This document shows positions 1 through 5,939 of a stretch of DNA of 10,514 bases, piece after piece. Source of the DNA: ARS98 sp030744725 (GTDB taxonomy: Bacteria; Planctomycetota; Planctomycetia; Pirellulales; Pirellulaceae). The notes under the pieces were generated by a model that had not been told where the DNA came from, did no database searches, and saw nothing but the letters and a program-made list of their open reading frames with translations. Where the stretch lies: contig JASLPZ010000257.1 of the NCBI GenBank assembly GCA_030744725.1, positions 1 through 10,514 on the forward strand, given 5' to 3'. Positions within the stretch are counted from its first letter, which is position 1; each line of letters opens with the position of its first letter. Both the position numbers and the translations under genes were made by a program.

Positions 1-108
1 TGCGCAGCGGGCCGCGACTTTTTCACATTCGCTGTGCATCGTGGGCAGTTTCAACGCTTTCAGATGATGCTTCAGTAACACCGTGCTTTGGGTTTCTTGG
101 GGTTTCAT
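1..108 (-). CDS. istB: IS21 IstB-like ATP-binding protein (partial, N-terminus only)
   Basis: The minus strand from the ATG at 108 reads 36 codons to the window edge. The peptide has the short N-terminal region typical of IstB/IS21 helper ATPases: LLKHHLKALKLPTM, then a Ser-Glu-Cys-Glu stretch. IstB is an AAA+ ATPase of the DnaC type that works with IstA in transposition. The Walker motifs would lie beyond the window and cannot be checked. The start is supported by a GGGAG sequence seven bases upstream, inside the 3' end of istA, and by the two-base gap after the istA stop, which suggests translational coupling. Whether the rest of istB is intact is unknown. Confidence 0.85.
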   Translation of the reverse strand, partial: MKPQETQSTVLLKHHLKALKLPTMHSECEKVAARCA

Positions 109-970
109 GATTAAGCTCCCACGCGTAAGGATCGATAGGCTTGCAGATTCGGAAGTGGCACACGCACTCCCTGCAACTGGGGACGACCGTCCAGACAGAA
201 CAGATCGACCGGCGGCTCTTGCTGAGAGCGAAGGATCAACCCGACCGCATCGGAGCTCGTCGCGCCGATCGACAAGGCGTAGTCCACCGCAGCGGTCAGT
301 TGCGGCAGTGTGGCGTGCTCCAGCAATCGCAGCACTTTGATGAACTCGCGCGTGGCCAGCTTCTTCAAGACGCCCTCCTGGCGGCGGCGGAGCACTGTGA
401 AGCAGACAGGCAGATTCCAGTCTTCCAAGGGCCGAGCGTAGTCAAAAGCCCCTGGTTTACGCTCTAGCAGAGCCAAGTAGTGGATCGGATTGAACTCGGT
501 GTGCTCCTGGCCCCAGTGACGTGGATGCCGAGCCACCAGCTGGTTGTCAACGGCGATGCGGACTTCTTCGATCCCGCCGATAACCGTAACCTGATGATGG
601 GCATAGGCTGTGGGGACTGAATAATCGTTGCCGTGAAAGCGGACCAGCGATAGGGAATTCGCTGTGGGCGTTTCGACCCGGCGAGCCTCGAACCTCTGGC
701 TGGGAATTGCCAGCAGAGTCGGTTGCTCTTCGACCAACAGGGTTTCCTTCGGTCCCGGTTTACCACGCACCTTTCGCTGGAGGTCCAGGCGACAAAGTTC
801 GGTCAACTGCGCGTTGAGCGATTCCAGACTTTCGACCTCTGGCAGCGGCACCAGAAAGTTGCGCCGCGCGAATCCCAGCAGATTCTCGACATGCCCCTTT
901 TCGTTGGGACGACGCACGAGACAGAAGTGATGCTCAAACAGATACGCGACCTCGTAGTTCAGCAACTCCA
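1..970 (-). mobile_element. IS21-family insertion sequence, truncated (istA remnant + istB start)
   Basis: The minus strand carries the C-terminal half of an IS21 transposase (IstA) followed two bases later by the start of its ATP-binding helper (IstB), the standard IS21 gene order. The istA-proximal end of the element, including the IstA N-terminal HTH, most of the catalytic core and the terminal inverted repeat, is missing. In its place the sequence passes into the 3' part of a ParB-like gene at about 950-975. The right boundary given is therefore approximate. The istB side continues beyond base 1, so its far end cannot be judged. As it stands the copy should not be able to move by itself. 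Confidence 0.85.
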
Positions 971-1004
971 CACTCCAGGTGTTTGACAAACCGATTGAAC
1001 GCAT
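111..1004 (-). pseudogene. istA: IS21 transposase IstA, 5'-truncated remnant
   Basis: The open frame gives 297 residues, and from about residue 20 it matches the C-terminal half of IS21 IstA transposases. It contains YLFEHHFCLVRRPNEKGHVE, then GFARRNFLVP, the FHGNDYSVPTAYAHH segment (Mu-type C-terminal beta domain) and HYLALLERKPGAFDYARPL. Full IstA proteins are around 500 residues. Here the N-terminal HTH and the first two catalytic acidic residues of the rve (DDE) core are gone. Only the segment that normally holds the third catalytic Glu (near NEKGHVEN) is left. The first 15 to 20 residues of the open frame are out-of-frame ParB-gene sequence, so the ATG at 1004 is probably accidental. The stop at 111 is two bases before the istB start. 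The remnant is almost certainly inactive as a transposase. Confidence 0.85.
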
Positions 1005-1665
1005 CGCCCAGGGCGGGCTTCCGCCGCGACGCGATGATGAATCCCTCCACGACTGCCTTGGGCGGTTCGCCCGACTCGATGCGGAGACTGATTTTGCTCT
1101 GCAGCTCGTCCTTCATACCGGCGACTTTGCCAGCCATGGCGAGCGGCAAACGCCCCTCCGAAACGGCTCTCTGAACCGCCGGCGGGGTATCCAGCACTCG
1201 GAGGTAACGGTCCAGATTGCGGCCAGACATGCCTAACCGTTTGCCGATGCGGTCGCGGAGATCGACCTTGGCACCGCAGGACAATTCGCCTGGACCAACC
1301 TGTCGCTCCAACTCCTTGACCCGCCTGCAGCAACGGGCAACTTGCAAGGGATCGAGCTGGCGCCGGTTCAGATTGTCGTCGATCATTCGACGTTCGATCG
1401 CTGTTTCGCCCTCTTCTTCCAGGTCATCGCGAATGATGCAGTGGATCGTCTCCCAGCCCAGCAATTTTGCAGCACGGACCCGCCCGTGACCGCATATGAT
1501 TGTTCCATCCTTTGTGATCTCGACGGGCTGAAGAAGTCCGTTGGCATCCATGTCCGCGGCGAGAAGTTTGATTTCATCATCGCTCTGATCCCAGAACATC
1601 TCCGCTTGTCTAGGGTGTGGTTTAAGGCAGTCGAGGGCTCGCTCAACCGAAGTGTTCTCAAGCAT
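934..1665 (-). CDS. ParB/Srx-domain (ParB/KorB-like) DNA-binding protein, C-terminus replaced by IS fusion
   Basis: A 243-residue protein with a ParB N-terminal (Srx-like) domain at about residues 1-100. It includes QPVEITKDGTIICGHGRVRAA with the GHGR box (59-62), which corresponds to the nucleotide-binding ParB box of the family. A helical KorB-like DNA-binding region follows at about 105-200 (IGKRLGMSGRNLDRYLRVLD). Such proteins act in plasmid or island partition or in transcription control. No ParA is visible. The start chosen is the ATG at 1665: GGAGGT lies eight bases upstream, and the ATG overlaps the stop of the preceding gene in ATGCTTGA, which indicates translational coupling. An in-frame upstream start at 1713 lies inside that gene and is less likely. 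The last ten or so residues are read from IS21 DNA in a foreign frame, so the natural C-terminus is probably lost. Activity is uncertain. Confidence 0.85.
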   Translation of the reverse strand: MLENTSVERALDCLKPHPRQAEMFWDQSDDEIKLLAADMDANGLLQPVEITKDGTIICGHGRVRAAKLLGWETIHCIIRDDLEEEGETAIERRMIDDNLNRRQLDPLQVARCCRRVKELERQVGPGELSCGAKVDLRDRIGKRLGMSGRNLDRYLRVLDTPPAVQRAVSEGRLPLAMAGKVAGMKDELQSKISLRIESGEPPKAVVEGFIIASRRKPALGDAFNRFVKHLECGVAELRGRVSV

Positions 1666-1906
1666 CAACCTGTACCTCCGTGTTAGTTGATTTGTCAGCG
1701 GTTGCGTTGCCAAACAGTTCGGGATTCTTCGTGAGCGCCTCTGCGATACGTTTCAGATCTTGCTCACTGAATAGACGTCTTCCGGCGACACGAAACGAAG
1801 GCTCCGGAAGATTGCCTCGGTCGATGTGATAGAGCAACCGCCAGCGAGGCAATTGATATTGCCGAGCAACTTCGCCGCTGCCAATCAGGTTCGCGTGCTT
1901 TGACAT
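1658..1906 (-). CDS. Small MerR/excisionase-like helix-turn-helix protein
   Basis: An 82-residue protein. Residues 8-57 look like a winged helix-turn-helix of the MerR/HTH_17 type: IGSGEVARQYQLPRWRLLYH is the HTH, and RVAGRRLFSEQDLKRI is the typical wing plus following helix. A polar tail of about 20 residues follows. Proteins of this size in mobile elements are usually excisionases or small repressors; which one cannot be told here. The start at 1906 has GGAG eight bases upstream. The stop overlaps the ATG of the ParB-like gene, so the two are probably made together. A short inverted repeat at 1926-1944 lies about 20 bases upstream of the start and may be an operator. Confidence 0.75.
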   Translation of the reverse strand: MSKHANLIGSGEVARQYQLPRWRLLYHIDRGNLPEPSFRVAGRRLFSEQDLKRIAEALTKNPELFGNATADKSTNTEVQVDA

Positions 1907-1925
1907 TCTTAGGTCTCCGAGTCCA

Positions 1926-1944
1926 ACTGCTGATCAACGGCAGT
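1926..1944. promoter_or_regulatory. Inverted repeat upstream of the MerR-like gene (possible operator)
   Basis: ACTGC and GCAGT arms are separated by nine bases that contain a TGATCA palindrome. It lies in the 105-bp gap between the orphan gene and the MerR-like gene, just upstream of the ribosome binding site of the latter. This is the place expected for an autoregulatory operator. The arms are only 5 bp, so chance is possible. Confidence 0.25.
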
Positions 1945-2011
1945 CGTTTTACACACTCGGAAGCTAAAAAAGGGTAGAGAGTTTTTGCGGATGCTCTATC
2001 CGTGGAAGCAG

Positions 2012-3115
2012 CTACTGCGAAGCGTACGGGCGACGGCTTCGGCTGAGGCGCAAGCGCGCGGCCTTCACGGTATGAGGCGATGTGGAAATGTATTCGGCGT
2101 ATGCTTTATCAAACATCGTTACCTTCCACTTGGGCAAACTGCCATATCGAGGCAAGATTGCAAGATGAAGGTGACGGTGAATTCGCAACAGTTGGATGAA
2201 CGTTTCGATGCCGCAGTTCTTTTGTTCATGGTCCAGCCAGCCCCGAACGTGATCTGGGCATTGGTAGCGCCAATAGTGGCTGGCGAGTTCCCTAAATCCG
2301 TACTTCTTGCTTGCCAACATGCACCATGGCACAAAAAACAGCGAGCCGGCGTCGCTTAGCCCGAGAGAATTGTGAAACCCGACACGCCCGCCGTTCTGAC
2401 CAACCTCGTAGAAGAGCTGATTCATTTCCATCCCCATGGGAATCGGTAAATCCCAGGTTGCGAAGCCGTCTAGCCCCCAGCGTCGGAGGAAGCGCAGATA
2501 GGTGGCGTATGCATCGCGATTGTCTGAATCTGCACGACCGATCTCAGGGACTTCTCCAAAAAAGGACCGCGGGTACATTGGAAATGACTGACGTTCAACG
2601 ACTAATTGGTCGAATGCGTTCCGGAGCCCGTCTCGCTCGCGCAGGAATTCTGGGTTAGAAATTAGCCAACCAGCGTAGGCCGCTTGGCACCTCGCCACTT
2701 CTGCGTTCATGGCAGCCTCGCTGGCAAAGAACTCTCGAATCGCGGCGTCGCTTGCACCACTTTCTCGCATTTCGTCGACCATCAATTCCTTGATGTCAAA
2801 AGCCGACTTGTGCTGCCGCTCATCAAGTTGCGCGACACGCGCCGGCTTGACACTTCGATACTCTGGCTCATCGAGTAACGCGTAACCGAACGGTCGTCGA
2901 AAAAGAAAACCGCCACCAGTCAGATCCGCCAAATCAAGTTCAAAAGTCATCTGTTCTTCGGTCATTAGACCAGGCACTTTATCGTCCATCAGAACGATCA
3001 GCTCGCCCGGCAACGCGTACAGCGGATCGGCTTGCAGATCAGGGTGGTCAGGATATTTGCTCGATAGTTGGTGCCAGACTTCAGACGGTGATTCTTCAGC
3101 GTGCGTGTTTTCCAT
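2012..3115 (-). CDS. Orphan 367-residue protein, unknown function
   Basis: I do not recognise this family. The protein is soluble-looking, with no signal peptide and no clear membrane segment. It has an acidic N-terminus (about 1-65), a Gly/Phe-rich stretch GGGFLFRRPFGYALL (67-81), a helical charged middle (95-175), and an aromatic-rich C-terminal half with RFLRRWGLDGFATWDLP (208-224), HYWRYQCPDHVRGW (280-293) and RIHRHLHLAILPRYG (311-325). It ends in a basic tail, YISTSPHTVKAARLRLSR (342-359), that could form a DNA-binding HTH of the recognition-helix type. A longer frame opens at 3184, but its first 23 codons lie in a transcription terminator. I therefore chose the ATG at 3115, although its ribosome binding site is weak. 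A replication or regulatory protein of a mobile element is possible but unproven. The long frame without stops on the same strand as its neighbours makes it a likely real gene. Confidence 0.7.
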   Translation of the reverse strand: MENTHAEESPSEVWHQLSSKYPDHPDLQADPLYALPGELIVLMDDKVPGLMTEEQMTFELDLADLTGGGFLFRRPFGYALLDEPEYRSVKPARVAQLDERQHKSAFDIKELMVDEMRESGASDAAIREFFASEAAMNAEVARCQAAYAGWLISNPEFLRERDGLRNAFDQLVVERQSFPMYPRSFFGEVPEIGRADSDNRDAYATYLRFLRRWGLDGFATWDLPIPMGMEMNQLFYEVGQNGGRVGFHNSLGLSDAGSLFFVPWCMLASKKYGFRELASHYWRYQCPDHVRGWLDHEQKNCGIETFIQLLRIHRHLHLAILPRYGSLPKWKVTMFDKAYAEYISTSPHTVKAARLRLSRSRRPYASQ

Positions 3116-3145
3116 CGTGTGTACTCTTTGTTGAAGCTCTGGAGG

Positions 3146-3184
3146 AAAAAAAGTGCCTGGGACAGCGGTTGCCATCCCAGGCAC
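3146..3184 (-). terminator. Rho-independent terminator between the HTH gene and the orphan gene
   Basis: On the minus strand a perfect 10-bp stem (GTGCCTGGGA / TCCCAGGCAC, arms at 3184-3175 and 3162-3153) with a 12-base loop is followed at once by seven T residues (3152-3146). It lies 33 bp after the stop of the HTH gene and only about 30 bp before the start of the orphan gene. It should therefore end the HTH transcript. It may also act as an attenuator for the orphan gene, because there is little room for a separate promoter between them. Confidence 0.85.
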
Positions 3185-3198
3185 GGGTTCGTCAAGTC

Positions 3199-3223
3199 CT
3201 GTGATTGCACATACGCATCACAG
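3199..3223. repeat. Inverted repeat spanning the stop codon of the HTH gene
   Basis: CTGTGAT and ATCACAG arms (7 bp, perfect) are separated by 11 bases. The right arm contains the stop codon of the HTH gene. It stands about 15 bp before the terminator hairpin in the direction of transcription. It could be a protein-binding site or a second RNA hairpin that influences termination. The arms resemble CRP half-sites, but the spacer is too long for a normal CRP site. Confidence 0.4.
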
Positions 3224-3616
3224 AGCGGTCGGTGGCAGATCCTCGCCCAATCCCTGGCCGAGCAGTTCTTGAAGCGATTCGCTTCGAATCGTGTACCGAC
3301 CACGCGGCCCGGTGCCTTGGACGCGATCAGCTTTAAGCTTGCCTTGGCCAATCCAACGTCGAACCGTGTCCTGGCACCGACAGGTAAGTTTCGCAACTTC
3401 GGCGACGGTTAGAACGGGCTTATTCTTTCCCGCTTGGTCCGTGCGCATCTGATTGACCGCCAATGTGTTGCTCTCCACAGATTCAAGAATCTGCTGTTGT
3501 CCCTGCATGAGATTGAGCAACATGCTGCGCAACTCATGAATACCTGGCGAATGGCCAACATCTTCGTCTGCGCGCAGAACGGTCGCAGAATCGGTGTCAT
3601 AAAAAGAAGAATTCAC
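3218..3616 (-). CDS. Small helix-turn-helix protein with N-terminal coiled-coil-like helix
   Basis: A 132-residue protein. Residues 29-58 form a long amphipathic helix (LRSMLLNLMQGQQQILESVE) suited to dimerisation. Residues 67-120 look like a HTH_17/excisionase-type DNA-binding domain: LTVAEVAKLTCRCQDTVRRW is the HTH, then GKLKADRV and a Gly-Arg-Tyr turn, then a final helix. I chose the GTG at 3616 because AAGGAT stands nine bases upstream. The ATG at 3748 would add 44 residues translated through two RNA hairpins. An ATG at 3600 is in another frame. It is probably a repressor or excision/replication regulator of the element. A terminator follows it, so it may be transcribed alone. Confidence 0.65.
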   Translation of the reverse strand: MNSSFYDTDSATVLRADEDVGHSPGIHELRSMLLNLMQGQQQILESVESNTLAVNQMRTDQAGKNKPVLTVAEVAKLTCRCQDTVRRWIGQGKLKADRVQGTGPRGRYTIRSESLQELLGQGLGEDLPPTAL

Positions 3617-3646
3617 GATTGTGAAATCCTTACAAAACGAAACACC

Positions 3647-3679
3647 GCAGCGGCTTCCATCTAAATCTGGAAGCGCTGC
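3647..3679. promoter_or_regulatory. 12-bp hairpin in the leader of the HTH gene
   Basis: GCTTCCA (3653-3659) pairs with TGGAAGC (3668-3674), and GCAGC (3647-3651) pairs with GCTGC (3675-3679), leaving one bulged G and an 8-base loop. On the minus strand it is followed by a weak T-rich stretch and then, after about 15 bases, by the ribosome binding site of the HTH gene. It may be an attenuator or weak terminator in the mRNA leader, or a DNA site. Confidence 0.5.
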
Positions 3680-3705
3680 ATGTAAAAAAGAATGCCGTTG
3701 GTTCT

Positions 3706-3751
3706 GGCTACTTCCTCTTGAGGGAAGCCGCCATCGTAGCGTCACCACGCT
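3706..3751. repeat. Two further short hairpins upstream of the HTH gene
   Basis: An interrupted hairpin is formed by GGC/GCC plus TTCC/GGAA arms (3706-3729). A perfect 5-bp hairpin AGCGT-CACC-ACGCT follows at 3738-3751. With the stronger hairpin at 3647-3679 they make three consecutive stem-loops in about 105 bp. They may belong to a structured leader or to a protein-binding or recombination site. Confidence 0.35.
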
Positions 3752-4693
3752 GTCCAGCGGGGAGCTAGATTAGGTAACCCTTGGTTGGGCGGACTCATAT
3801 TATTGGTCGCCTCGTCCCGAATACGTTGCTTCTTTCTCCTGATTCGTCGCCTAGCACGGGCCTGTTCGAGGCACCACAGCTATCGCAAGATTGAATCGGA
3901 GTCGATGCGATTCGAGTCGGTTACCATCTTGGCCTAATGGAGTCGAATCGCCCCGTCATGGGGCGACCCAACTTTTAGGCTCCAGTCAGTTTCGCAGACT
4001 CGATTACCATTGTCAAATCGCTACTGCAATTGCGACCTGAGTCGTGCTAGCACGCCGGCGAATCCGTTGAAAACACCAGCTTCTCAATCGCCGTTCGCCG
4101 GACTCTGGGAAAAAGGTGTCGATATCGCTGGCCCCCATGATTCACATTGTGGGCCAAGTTCATCATTGATGACCATGGATTTCGTGGCCGACAATGGACT
4201 TGCGTCGGCAGGCTGGGCTCGTGGTGGCGAGTCGATTGGGGCGACATGTTGTCTCCTCCGCTACACGTTGCAAAGAATCGGACGCTGCTGCGTTACTGCA
4301 ACCGGAGAAGTTCCAAAGTCGCTTTCAAACGAACGGAACAAGTCAGGACAGATCCCACGCCGTACCTTCACACGATGTGAAGGATTTCACGAGCGTCCTT
4401 ATTCTAATGATCAGAAGCCATTGGAACGGGCTCGTATGCCGATTCCGGTCTTCTATTTAGGAGGCGTTCTTTACGCCATTCTCTTTGGCGTTAAGACCAC
4501 CGACTGGTTTTGGTGCGGAACCTGCTTTCGCTCGGCGCAACGCTACAACAGCAGAGCACCATCTTTCTTGGCAAGGAGCCTCCCTTTCATACTCCAAAAG
4601 GTATCACCAAAGGTATCTCCGAAGCCAAGAAACAGCAAAGCGGATCACAGCTCATTTGCCGCAATCCGCTAGTATAAAAACACTTCAGAAGAG
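3752..4693. other. Gene-poor stretch between the accessory genes and tRNA-Val
   Basis: About 940 bp without a convincing gene. The longest open frame (4010-4672, +) begins at TTG without a ribosome binding site and shows no domain. Near 4490-4700 all three plus frames are open, and none resembles a protein I know. Visible details are a perfect hairpin TCGCCCC-GTCAT-GGGGCGA at 3948-3966, three copies of GAGTCG (3899, 3914, 3940) together with GAATCG and CGATTC, and a short direct repeat AAAGGTATC at 4598 and 4610. The stretch may be decayed mobile-element DNA next to an attachment site. Confidence 0.5.
3948..3966. repeat. Perfect 7-bp inverted repeat
   Basis: TCGCCCC and GGGGCGA arms with a 5-base loop (GTCAT). 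No T-run follows directly on either strand, so it is not a standard terminator. It lies beside the GAGTCG/GAATCG cluster at 3893-3950. Confidence 0.5.
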
Positions 4694-4767
4694 TGGGCGA
4701 TGAGGGACTTGAACCCCCGACATCCTCGGTGTAAACGAGGCGCTCTAGCCAACTGAGCTAATCGCCC
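4694..4767 (-). tRNA. tRNA-Val (UAC)
   Basis: The minus strand folds into a complete 74-base cloverleaf. The acceptor stem is GGGCGAT / ATCGCCC, the D arm GCTC / GAGC, and the anticodon stem CCTCG / CGAGG with loop TTTACAC, giving anticodon UAC (valine, GUA codons). The T arm is GGGGG / CCCTC with TTCAAGT in the loop. The discriminator base is A, and CCA is not encoded. After the 3' end, a weak CACT/AGTG stem with five T (4681-4677) may serve as terminator. Its 3' end faces the accessory region, which is the usual side for integration of islands. Confidence 0.97.
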
Positions 4768-4777
4768 GCTAAAGTGC

Positions 4778-4792
4778 ACACTTGCAAAGTGT
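4778..4792. repeat. Short perfect inverted repeat just upstream of tRNA-Val
   Basis: ACACTT-GCA-AAGTGT, 6-bp arms and a 3-base spacer, lies 11 bp from the 5' end of the tRNA gene, where the tRNA promoter -10 region should be. It may be a regulator site or chance. Confidence 0.3.
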
Positions 4793-4875
4793 CCGCCGAT
4801 GGCAAGCAAACAGATTGCACGCCTAAACGGAACATCCTACGTCGCCTCTGTTTGAGGTGTCAATCCGAGGTGATT

Positions 4876-5871
4876 GTGTTGTTCGAGCTTTTGATAATTA
4901 TCGTTCTGGCGTTGCATCTAATGTGCATGAATGTCGCTGCCGCGGGTCCCTTGGTTTGTACTTGGCTCGACTGGCGCGGTGGTCGTGGTGACCCACTGGC
5001 GGATCGCGTTGGCCGCTTTCTCTGCTGGAACTCGCTGGCGTTGTTTTTGATCGGCGGCGGGTTTGGGCTGCTGCTCGCATATCTGCGTTGGGACGACGCG
5101 TATCACGAGGTGTTTCACAAGTTTCCATCGAAAATCACTTTCGGCATGTGGGAGCTGATCTTCTCATTCGTACTCGTTTCGGGCTCGGGCGTCTTGTGGT
5201 GTTACGCGCCGGGATCGAAGTTGGCGCGAGGAGGACGCATCTTGCTGCTGTTTCTGGCGGGAACCAACTTGCTGTACCACTTTCCCTTTCTGTTTGCCAT
5301 CATCTCACGCGTTCACTCGGGTACGTTCAATCCGCCGGGGGTCGTTGATGCTTCGATGTTTCGTGGGCTGATGATGGAGGATTCCGTCTTGCCGCAGGTG
5401 GTGCATTTTAGTTTTGCATCGTTCGCAATGGTCGGAATCACGATGATTGGATTTGCGCTTTGGTGCGAGCGATCGTGGGGCGAGAATGAAACGGACGCGG
5501 CGGAACCCGTGGACCGAGAATCGCCGAACCACGATGCAGAAAATATAATCGTTCGGGTTGCTGACATCGGAGAGGATTCACAACGGATCGTGGCCTGGGG
5601 AGCCCGCCTGGCGCTCGGTGCAACGTTGTGTCAGATACCCGTCGGCATGTGGTTCGTCGTGAAACTCTCGCCTGGCGCTCAACAACGCGTGCTGGGGGGC
5701 GATCTCGTCGCATCCGGCCTGCTGGGGGTATCCATCGTTCTTGCTTTGGGATTGCTCCACCACTTATCTAGTTTGGCATTGGGTGTACCGCGGAAAAAGA
5801 CCATGACCATGGCGATGGCCATGGTGATTGTACTGATCACGTTGATGACGGGCGTGCTGCAGCGAATCTGA
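4876..5871 (+). CDS. Polytopic membrane protein, unknown function
   Basis: About 331 residues with roughly eight predicted membrane helices (near residues 2-27, 50-71, 90-110, 121-144, 173-196, 242-263, 279-303 and 310-328). A charged, acidic loop lies at about 198-238. Several His residues lie in or next to helices: ALHLMCMN near 14, YHEVFHKF at 77 and 81, LLYHFP at 135, VVHFSF at 177 and LLHHL at 295-296. That pattern suggests metal or heme binding, but I cannot name the family. The frame opens at a GTG at 4774, six bases from the tRNA gene. Its first 30 residues are Cys/Lys-rich, unlike the rest, and would overlap the tRNA promoter, so I prefer the GTG at 4876 with GAGG just upstream; 4870 and 4879 are alternatives. 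The aldose-epimerase gene follows after 68 bp on the same strand. Confidence 0.75.
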   Translation: MLFELLIIIVLALHLMCMNVAAAGPLVCTWLDWRGGRGDPLADRVGRFLCWNSLALFLIGGGFGLLLAYLRWDDAYHEVFHKFPSKITFGMWELIFSFVLVSGSGVLWCYAPGSKLARGGRILLLFLAGTNLLYHFPFLFAIISRVHSGTFNPPGVVDASMFRGLMMEDSVLPQVVHFSFASFAMVGITMIGFALWCERSWGENETDAAEPVDRESPNHDAENIIVRVADIGEDSQRIVAWGARLALGATLCQIPVGMWFVVKLSPGAQQRVLGGDLVASGLLGVSIVLALGLLHHLSSLALGVPRKKTMTMAMAMVIVLITLMTGVLQRI

Positions 5872-5939
5872 GCGACCGCTCTCTTAACCGGCATCTAGGT
5901 TGAGTCATGGGAGCCACGATAGGAAAAGGAGCTCTGTTT

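Noticed and set aside
1988..2002. Hairpin CGGAT-GCTCT-ATCCG after the orphan gene as a terminator
   Set aside because: Neither strand has a T-run directly after the stem; on the minus strand the next T-run is about 20 bases away.
1985..2359. 124-codon plus-strand frame opposite the orphan gene
   Set aside because: It is the antisense shadow of the orphan gene, without domain or ribosome binding site.
3116..3184. N-terminal extension of the orphan gene (start at 3184)
   Set aside because: These codons fall within the rho-independent terminator and its T-run, so they are unlikely to be translated as part of the protein.
3199..3223. CRP binding site
   Set aside because: The arms look like CRP half-sites, but the spacing between TGTGA and TCACA is too wide, and no CRP is known here.
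3617..3748. N-terminal extension of the HTH gene (start at 3748)
   Set aside because: It would be translated through two hairpins and lacks a ribosome binding site, while the GTG at 3616 has a well-placed AAGGAT.
4010..4672. 220-codon open frame on the plus strand
   Set aside because: It starts at TTG without a ribosome binding site, shows no domain or family resemblance, has a composition (many Cys, Ser, Arg) like a chance frame, and shares its end with two other open frames.
4774..4875. N-terminal extension of the membrane protein (GTG at 4774)
   Set aside because: It lies on top of the expected tRNA promoter and codes for a Cys/Lys-rich stretch unlike the hydrophobic protein that follows; kept only as an alternative.
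5806..5825. Inverted repeat ACCATGG/CCATGGT at the 3' end of the membrane protein gene
   Set aside because: It results from a Met/Ala/Thr-rich repeat (TMTMAMAM) in a membrane helix; a regulatory role is not needed to explain it.
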